DNA from: DAOUJW01 sp034422115
GTDB taxonomy: Bacteria > Chloroflexota > Dehalococcoidia > Lucifugimonadales > UBA2985
DNA: 64,000 bases
Reading direction: 5' to 3'
NCBI GenBank assembly: GCA_034422115.1
Contig: DAOUJW010000020.1
Location: forward strand, 1-64,000
Within the stretch, counting starts at the first letter, position 1; the number at the start of each line of letters is the position of its first letter. Made by a program: the position numbers and the translations under genes. This document shows, one piece after another, positions 59,978 through 64,000 of this stretch. Under the pieces are notes generated by a model. That model saw nothing but the letters and a program-made list of their open reading frames with translations, did no database searches and was not told where the DNA came from.

Positions 59978-60544
59978 TTGAGCGGACGCACCGTCATACT
60001 CCTGTCTGCGGCGGCCATCTTCGCAGCCTTCCTCGCGCTGCTGAGCCTTGCGCTGCTCCGCACCGGCGGAGCGCCCGCGTCCGGCGGCGTCAACCAGGAC
60101 TTCGGAGAGGTGAGCGTCGAAGAGAAGCCTGCGCCGGGCTTCACCCTGGAGCTTTTCGAAGGCGGTTCCGTCAGCCTCGCCGACCTGCAGGGCCAGGTGG
60201 TTCTCCTGGACTTCTGGGCCTCCTGGTGTCCGCCGTGCATTGAGGAGGCGCCCACCCTCAACCGGGTCTACGAGGAGTACCGCGAGAGGGGCGTTGAGTT
60301 CCTGGGCGTCTGCATCTGGGACACGACCAGCACCTGCGAGCAGTTTCTGGAGGAGTACGAAGTTGCATATCCCACGGGCCGGGACTCAGAGGGCGCGATC
60401 CTGGTGGAGTACGGCGTCAAGGGCATCCCGGAGAAGTTCTTCATCGACGCGCAGGGCAGGGTGGCGCGCAAGTTCGCCGGCCCCGTTCGGGACGAGGACG
60501 CGCTTCGTGACATCCTGGACGATATGCTGTCTGCCTCAGGCTGA
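59978..60544 (+). CDS. TlpA/ResA/CcmG-type thioredoxin-fold protein
   Basis: The 188-residue protein begins with a membrane anchor (about 5-27), then VVLLDFWASWCPPCIEEAP with the redox pair Cys84 and Cys87, and VKGIPEKFFIDAQG with the cis-Pro. It likely reduces apocytochrome c or supplies electrons to CcmH, acting outside the membrane. Its start is TTG (alternative none closer). Part of the ccm cluster. It retains Cys at the site where the NHL gene has UGA, a useful contrast. Confidence 0.92.
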   Translation: MSGRTVILLSAAAIFAAFLALLSLALLRTGGAPASGGVNQDFGEVSVEEKPAPGFTLELFEGGSVSLADLQGQVVLLDFWASWCPPCIEEAPTLNRVYEEYRERGVEFLGVCIWDTTSTCEQFLEEYEVAYPTGRDSEGAILVEYGVKGIPEKFFIDAQGRVARKFAGPVRDEDALRDILDDMLSASG

Positions 60545-61612
60545 GGGCGCGGGCTCTTTGCAGAAGGGCAGGCCGCCCAGGGCTGAGGAGTGCGTTCTCA
60601 GAATCTGCCTCAAATCGGTCGGGACGCACCCACTCAGCCGGTTTCCGAACAGGTACAGATAGCCCAGGTTGGGCAGGTCGCCAAGCTCCTTCGGCACCTC
60701 ACCGCTCAACACGTTGCCATTGAGGGACAGGTGCTCCAGGTTGGAGAGCTGGCCAAGCTCCTCCGGTATCTCTCCGCTCAGGTGATTTCCATCGAGATGC
60801 AGCTCGACGAGGTTGGAGAGGCTGCCAAGCTCCTCCGGTATCTCGCCACTCAAGCGGTTCCCGAAAAGGTACAGGACTTCCAGCTCTGAAAGGCTGCCAA
60901 GCTCCCTCGGCGTCTCGCCGGTCAACCTGTTCTGGCTGAGAAAGAGCTGCTCCAGGTTGGAAAGCCGGCCCAACTCCGTCGGAATCTCTCCGAACAGCTC
61001 ATTGTCGTACAGATAAAGGATTCTGAGTTCGGCCAGGTCACCGAGCTCCCGCGGCAACTCTCCGCTCAGCCGGTTCCCGTACAGATACAGGTACTCAAGA
61101 TTGTCCAGGTCTCCCATCTCGCTTGGGATCGACCCGACCAACCGGTTTCCGTTCAGATAAAGCTCCTGGAGTCTGGATAGCTGGCCCAGTTCGGGAGGCA
61201 GCTCGCCGCTCAACCAGTTGTTTCGGAGCATCAGGGAAGTTACCCGGTCGTTGCCGTCACAGGTAACGCCAAACCACTCGCCGATGGGCTTGTCGCTCAG
61301 CCAGTTGTCGCTGTGCGTCCAGTTGGGGCCGTCGGTGGCATGGTACAGAGCGACCAGGGCTTCTCTGTCGGTCTCGGCAGACCGCGGCTCCGGGGTGGGT
61401 TCAGGGGTAGCCGTAGGCGTGGGCACAGGCGTTGCCGTAGGCGTGGGCGTTGGCGCGGGGGTAGCCGTCGGCCTTGGGGTAGGGTGGGGCGATGGCGTGG
61501 GTTGCAGAGTTGCCGTTGGCGTGGGCTCCTCCGAGCCGCAGGCGGGAAGGGTCATCGCTACGGCGATACCCAGCAGGACCAGCCATCCTATGGCTCTTTG
61601 CTTCTTATTCAT
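60536..61612 (-). CDS. Leucine-rich repeat lipoprotein
   Basis: The 358-residue protein has lipobox VAMTLPAC (Cys25), a Pro/Thr linker (about 30-75), a plant-like cap (DREALVALYHATDGPNWTHS then WFGVTCDGNDRV), and about nine LRR units of 24 residues with consensus LSGEIPEELGSLSNLVELHL. A short Cys at the end (GCVPTDL and FCKEP) closes the cap. It is likely surface-anchored and involved in binding. It ends 3' overlapping tlpA's 3' end by 9 bases on the opposite strand. Confidence 0.9.
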   Translation of the reverse strand: MNKKQRAIGWLVLLGIAVAMTLPACGSEEPTPTATLQPTPSPHPTPRPTATPAPTPTPTATPVPTPTATPEPTPEPRSAETDREALVALYHATDGPNWTHSDNWLSDKPIGEWFGVTCDGNDRVTSLMLRNNWLSGELPPELGQLSRLQELYLNGNRLVGSIPSEMGDLDNLEYLYLYGNRLSGELPRELGDLAELRILYLYDNELFGEIPTELGRLSNLEQLFLSQNRLTGETPRELGSLSELEVLYLFGNRLSGEIPEELGSLSNLVELHLDGNHLSGEIPEELGQLSNLEHLSLNGNVLSGEVPKELGDLPNLGYLYLFGNRLSGCVPTDLRQILRTHSSALGGLPFCKEPAPSA

Positions 61613-61949
61613 CTGTCAGCTCCGGCCTTGGCGGAAGCGGGGAAATGGGCGGCGCTCAGTAGTCTGGCGCTGCGCTCTTACGGCCTCAAGGGGCCGCTTG
61701 AGAATAACTCTAGTTCATAGGTCAGCCTCGGAGCAAGATTGTAGCTGATGTGCCTGCAAAAAGTCAAACGCGCTTCGAAAAGGCTATTTATTGGCGAACT
61801 GGCGGCGCAGCGCGGAAGTGGGCCAGCCCTGTCCGTCGACGCCAGTGCCAGATATGGGTGACAGCAACCGACCTCGTCAGCCAAGAATTCCCTGTCGTAT
61901 GTCACCTATCCGGGCTCCCCAGGGTAGCGCCGGTTCTCATGCATATGGT
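61613..61949. other. Spacer between two lipoprotein genes
   Basis: I see no gene, repeat family member or clear signal in these 337 bases. The promoter of the LRR lipoprotein gene should lie in the part near 61613. Confidence 0.6.
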
Positions 61950-62534
61950 TCAACCTCGCTGAACCCCGCAGCCTGCTGTTTCAAATTCTGTTCTGGTCTC
62001 TTGGTCCAGATTCCCGTAGGCGTCGAATATCGCTACAAATAATTCCGCTACGGCGGGATCTGTGACGTTTTCCTCTACTACATACGGTCTGTTCTCATCC
62101 TCGCTCCGGAAGAAATCATGTGTGTGCTTGTAAAAGGCAATAACAGCGTTGTGATACTCTCTCATCTCGTCCGGCGGAGTCATGTCCTCCAACCAGTTTA
62201 GAACTCTGCCCGTTTCCCGCGCCCCCTCGCCCCACGTCTCCGGCGGTTCAATTACTGCGTCAATGTCGCCTGAGCCGTCGACGCAGTAGGCTGCTACATC
62301 GGAGTCTGATGGGCCGGAGCCGGCGGAGGTTGGCGCGTCTCTTTCCGCCTTAGTCGCAGTGGGGTCTGCGCCAGCGGATGTTGGGGTTGCCCGGTCTGTG
62401 GCAGCAGATGCCTGCTCCGGCGTGGAGGCTGCGCCGTCGGACGGCTCATCCGAGCCGCAGGCAGTGAGGACTGTGGGAAGAACCAACACGAGCATAATGC
62501 CCAGTATCCTCAACCGACTTGCCATTCGCGTCAT
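61950..62534 (-). CDS. Lipoprotein of unknown function
   Basis: The 194-residue protein has a clear lipobox TVLTAC (Cys26), a long Ala/Thr/Ser-rich linker (about 30-85), and a helical C-terminal domain of about 105 residues (AAYCVDGSGDIDAVIEPPET ... FYKHTHDFFRSEDENRPYV). Two Cys (near 89 and 190) may form a disulfide. No family is recognised. Confidence 0.6.
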   Translation of the reverse strand: MTRMASRLRILGIMLVLVLPTVLTACGSDEPSDGAASTPEQASAATDRATPTSAGADPTATKAERDAPTSAGSGPSDSDVAAYCVDGSGDIDAVIEPPETWGEGARETGRVLNWLEDMTPPDEMREYHNAVIAFYKHTHDFFRSEDENRPYVVEENVTDPAVAELFVAIFDAYGNLDQETRTEFETAGCGVQRG

Positions 62535-62556
62535 CCTCTTGACCTCCCTCTTTACT

Positions 62557-62670
62557 TAGGAAACCTCTGAACAAGTAGCAAACATGACCATTCCTGCGTA
62601 GGCAGGAATCCAGGAGGGACGGGGCGTGGACTCCCGCCTTCGCGGGAGTGGATTGGACCTGTTCAGACCT
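62557..62670. repeat. Complete palindromic repeat unit
   Basis: AGGAAACCTCTGAACAAGTAG leads into CATTCCTGCGTAGGCAGGAA, CCAGGAGGGACGGGGCGTGG, then CTCCCGCCTTCGCGGGAGTG and a trailing GACCTGTTCAGACC. This appears to be the longest version of the family; parts of it occur at 32938, 37875, 45262, 47310 and 55352. Confidence 0.65.
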
Positions 62671-62680
62671 TTCTTAGCCC

Positions 62681-64000
62681 CTAGTGCCCCGCCTCCCCCC
62701 ACACCGTCGGCTCTTCAGAGTCAACGATGTTGTTGCTGTACAGGGTCTCTATCTCCTCCTCGGAGTAGCCAAGCTCCTCAAGGATGCTGCGGGTGTGCTG
62801 GCCCCGCAGAGGGCCGGACCCCACGCGTGTCGGCGTTCTGGACAGCTCCACCACGGGGCTGTACCGCCAGTAGTCGCCTATGCGGGGGTTGTGGGCCGGC
62901 TGTATGAAGCCGTTCTCCTCCACGTGGGGGTCCTGGGAGTAGAAGTTGAACATGCCGCTGTCCTCCACCTCCACGCAGGCCACGCCCGCGGCTATCAGTG
63001 ACTCCTCCCACTCCCTGGGCAGCCGCGCCTTGAAGGACTTCTGAAGCTCCTCCGCGAGGGCGTCGTCGTTTTCCATGCGACTTGCGCGTGTCTTGAACCG
63101 GGCGTCCTCCGGCAGGTCGCCGCGGCCCAGGGCGTTGCACAGGGCCTGCCACTCCTCCTCGAAGGGGCAGGAGACGAAGACGTGGCCCCGCTGCGCCTCG
63201 TACAGGCGGTGCAGGGCGTGCAGCCCGTAGCCGTCGGCATCCGGCGATATCCTGTCTGGCTTGCCATCGTAGGAGAAGAAGTCGTCCGCGTTGGCGTAGG
63301 CGTTTGCGCCTATCATGGTGGACAGGATGTACTGGGAGCCGCCAAACCGCTCCCGGGCATAGAGGCCAAGGAGCACGCCGGTGGAGATGACCATCGATGA
63401 GTTGGGGTCCGGGTTGGTCTCGTTGGCGCGTCCCAGCCTGCGGGCCACCTCCTGTATCTCCTCCAAGGTCATCTCCTGGTCAGCCGGGGGCAGGACGCCG
63501 CGGCCAAGCTGGTTCATGGCCCCGCCGATAACCGCGCCGCCGATGGGGTGCATCGCCGGTCGATGGGAGTGCGGCCCGGAGTCGCCGTAGCCGCCCGCGT
63601 ACAGGTACACGATGTTGGGGTTGATCTGCCTCACCTGCTCGTAGCCGGCGCCCAGCCGCTCAGGAGCGCCGGGTCGCATATTGTGGACAATCACGTCCGC
63701 CTTGGCCGCAAGTCGCTGGAAGACCTCCTTCCCCTCCGGGGTCTGCAGGTTGATGGAGAGGTTCTCCGCGCCCGCCTGAGTGCGGTTGCCACCCAGGCCG
63801 TCAAAGTTGCGGCGCATGGTGTCGCCCTCCAGGGTCTCCAGATGAATGACGCGCACGCCAAGCTCATAGGTGAGGGAGCAGGCGAGAGGCCCGGCGATGA
63901 CGGTTGAGAGGTCAAGGAGGGTGATGCCCTCAAGGGGGTGCTTGGGCAGGGCAGCCGAGGACGATGCGCCGTTGCCGTTGCGAGCGGGCGCGCTCTCCAG
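62681..64000 (-). CDS. CaiB/BaiF family CoA-transferase, 5' end beyond the window
   Basis: The C-terminus is at 62681 and the frame stays open to base 64000. The visible 439 residues contain LPKHPLEGITLLDLSTVIAG (start of a CaiB domain) preceded by a linker rich in Asn, Gly, Ala and Ser, so this domain probably is the second of two in a fusion protein. DVIVHNMRPGAPERLGAGYE and GGSQYILSTMIGANAYA are family motifs; the latter replaces the usual DVSLYEA, so the catalytic Asp region is altered (Ser-Thr-Met). Enzyme inactivity in this half or a split active site is possible. Confidence 0.85.
   Translation of the reverse strand: MESAPARNGNGASSSAALPKHPLEGITLLDLSTVIAGPLACSLTYELGVRVIHLETLEGDTMRRNFDGLGGNRTQAGAENLSINLQTPEGKEVFQRLAAKADVIVHNMRPGAPERLGAGYEQVRQINPNIVYLYAGGYGDSGPHSHRPAMHPIGGAVIGGAMNQLGRGVLPPADQEMTLEEIQEVARRLGRANETNPDPNSSMVISTGVLLGLYARERFGGSQYILSTMIGANAYANADDFFSYDGKPDRISPDADGYGLHALHRLYEAQRGHVFVSCPFEEEWQALCNALGRGDLPEDARFKTRASRMENDDALAEELQKSFKARLPREWEESLIAAGVACVEVEDSGMFNFYSQDPHVEENGFIQPAHNPRIGDYWRYSPVVELSRTPTRVGSGPLRGQHTRSILEELGYSEEEIETLYSNNIVDSEEPTVWGEAGH

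Overview
The window reads as one continuous bacterial chromosome segment of moderately high GC, probably from a Chloroflexota (Dehalococcoidia/SAR202-like) genome. I infer this from the mix of gene families: several CaiB/BaiF CoA-transferases, a deazaflavin (F420)-type nitroreductase, carboxymuconolactone decarboxylase, many lipoproteins with Thr/Pro linkers, system I-like cytochrome c maturation genes, isoleucine T-boxes and a very high load of short palindromic intergenic repeats. There is no rRNA gene here. The single tRNA found is tRNA-Arg(UCU). No CRISPR array, complete insertion sequence or prophage was seen.

Layout. 1-10.5 kb: two secreted or lipid-anchored proteins, an ABC-F ATPase, DUF6226, DUF1697, a two-domain DUF427 protein interrupted by an in-frame UGA, an F420-type nitroreductase, a CMD protein, tRNA-Arg, an SRAP protein, DUF6391, a COG2426 membrane protein and FabI. 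10.7-16.6 kb: a four-gene membrane/MoxR-DUF58-transglutaminase cluster. 17-22 kb: UvrB, a methyltransferase, YebC and a PAC2-family protein. 21.9-24.6 kb: a visibly AT-richer cassette of a HEPN-like protein, a GIY-YIG-like protein, a DUF6884/YaaA-like protein and a DUF2442-XRE regulator. 24.6-28.9 kb: T-box, citramalate synthase, a DUF4143 ATPase and a cysteine synthase. 29.2-34.4 kb: two CaiB/BaiF genes, a stand-alone HsdR-N-like nuclease, DUF418 and a small coiled-coil membrane protein. 34.6-38.9 kb: a second isoleucine T-box controlling an MBL hydrolase and ileS. 39-43.1 kb: a nitrogen region with two amt genes, a P-II gene and two paralogous microproteins. 43.1-51 kb: lipoprotein, panD, pntAA/pntAB/pntB, an amber-split membrane gene and a thioredoxin-NHL gene with an in-frame UGA. 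51-54.8 kb: a fur-znuA-znuC-znuB-type metal locus interrupted by a GIY-YIG gene flanked by palindromes. 55.5-60.5 kb: ccmH-ccmF-CcmI-like-secreted protein-tlpA. 60.5-64 kb: an LRR lipoprotein, another lipoprotein and a partial tandem CaiB/BaiF gene.

The most notable observation concerns two unrelated genes (DUF427 at 5715-6512 and the NHLRC2-like thioredoxin-NHL gene at 49542-51032, minus). Each has one in-frame UGA exactly where the family carries a conserved Cys. In the second gene it creates a U-x-x-C redox motif. Each UGA is followed at SECIS-like distance by a perfect 7-bp hairpin whose loop begins A-G-U. UGA serves as an ordinary stop elsewhere in the window. The simplest joint explanation is selenocysteine insertion, giving two unusual selenoprotein candidates. 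No sel genes lie in this window, so the machinery must be sought elsewhere. Also notable are two paralogous 28-31-residue membrane microproteins beside the two ammonium transporters, and the HEPN/GIY-YIG/DUF6884 cassette, a candidate defence or stress module.
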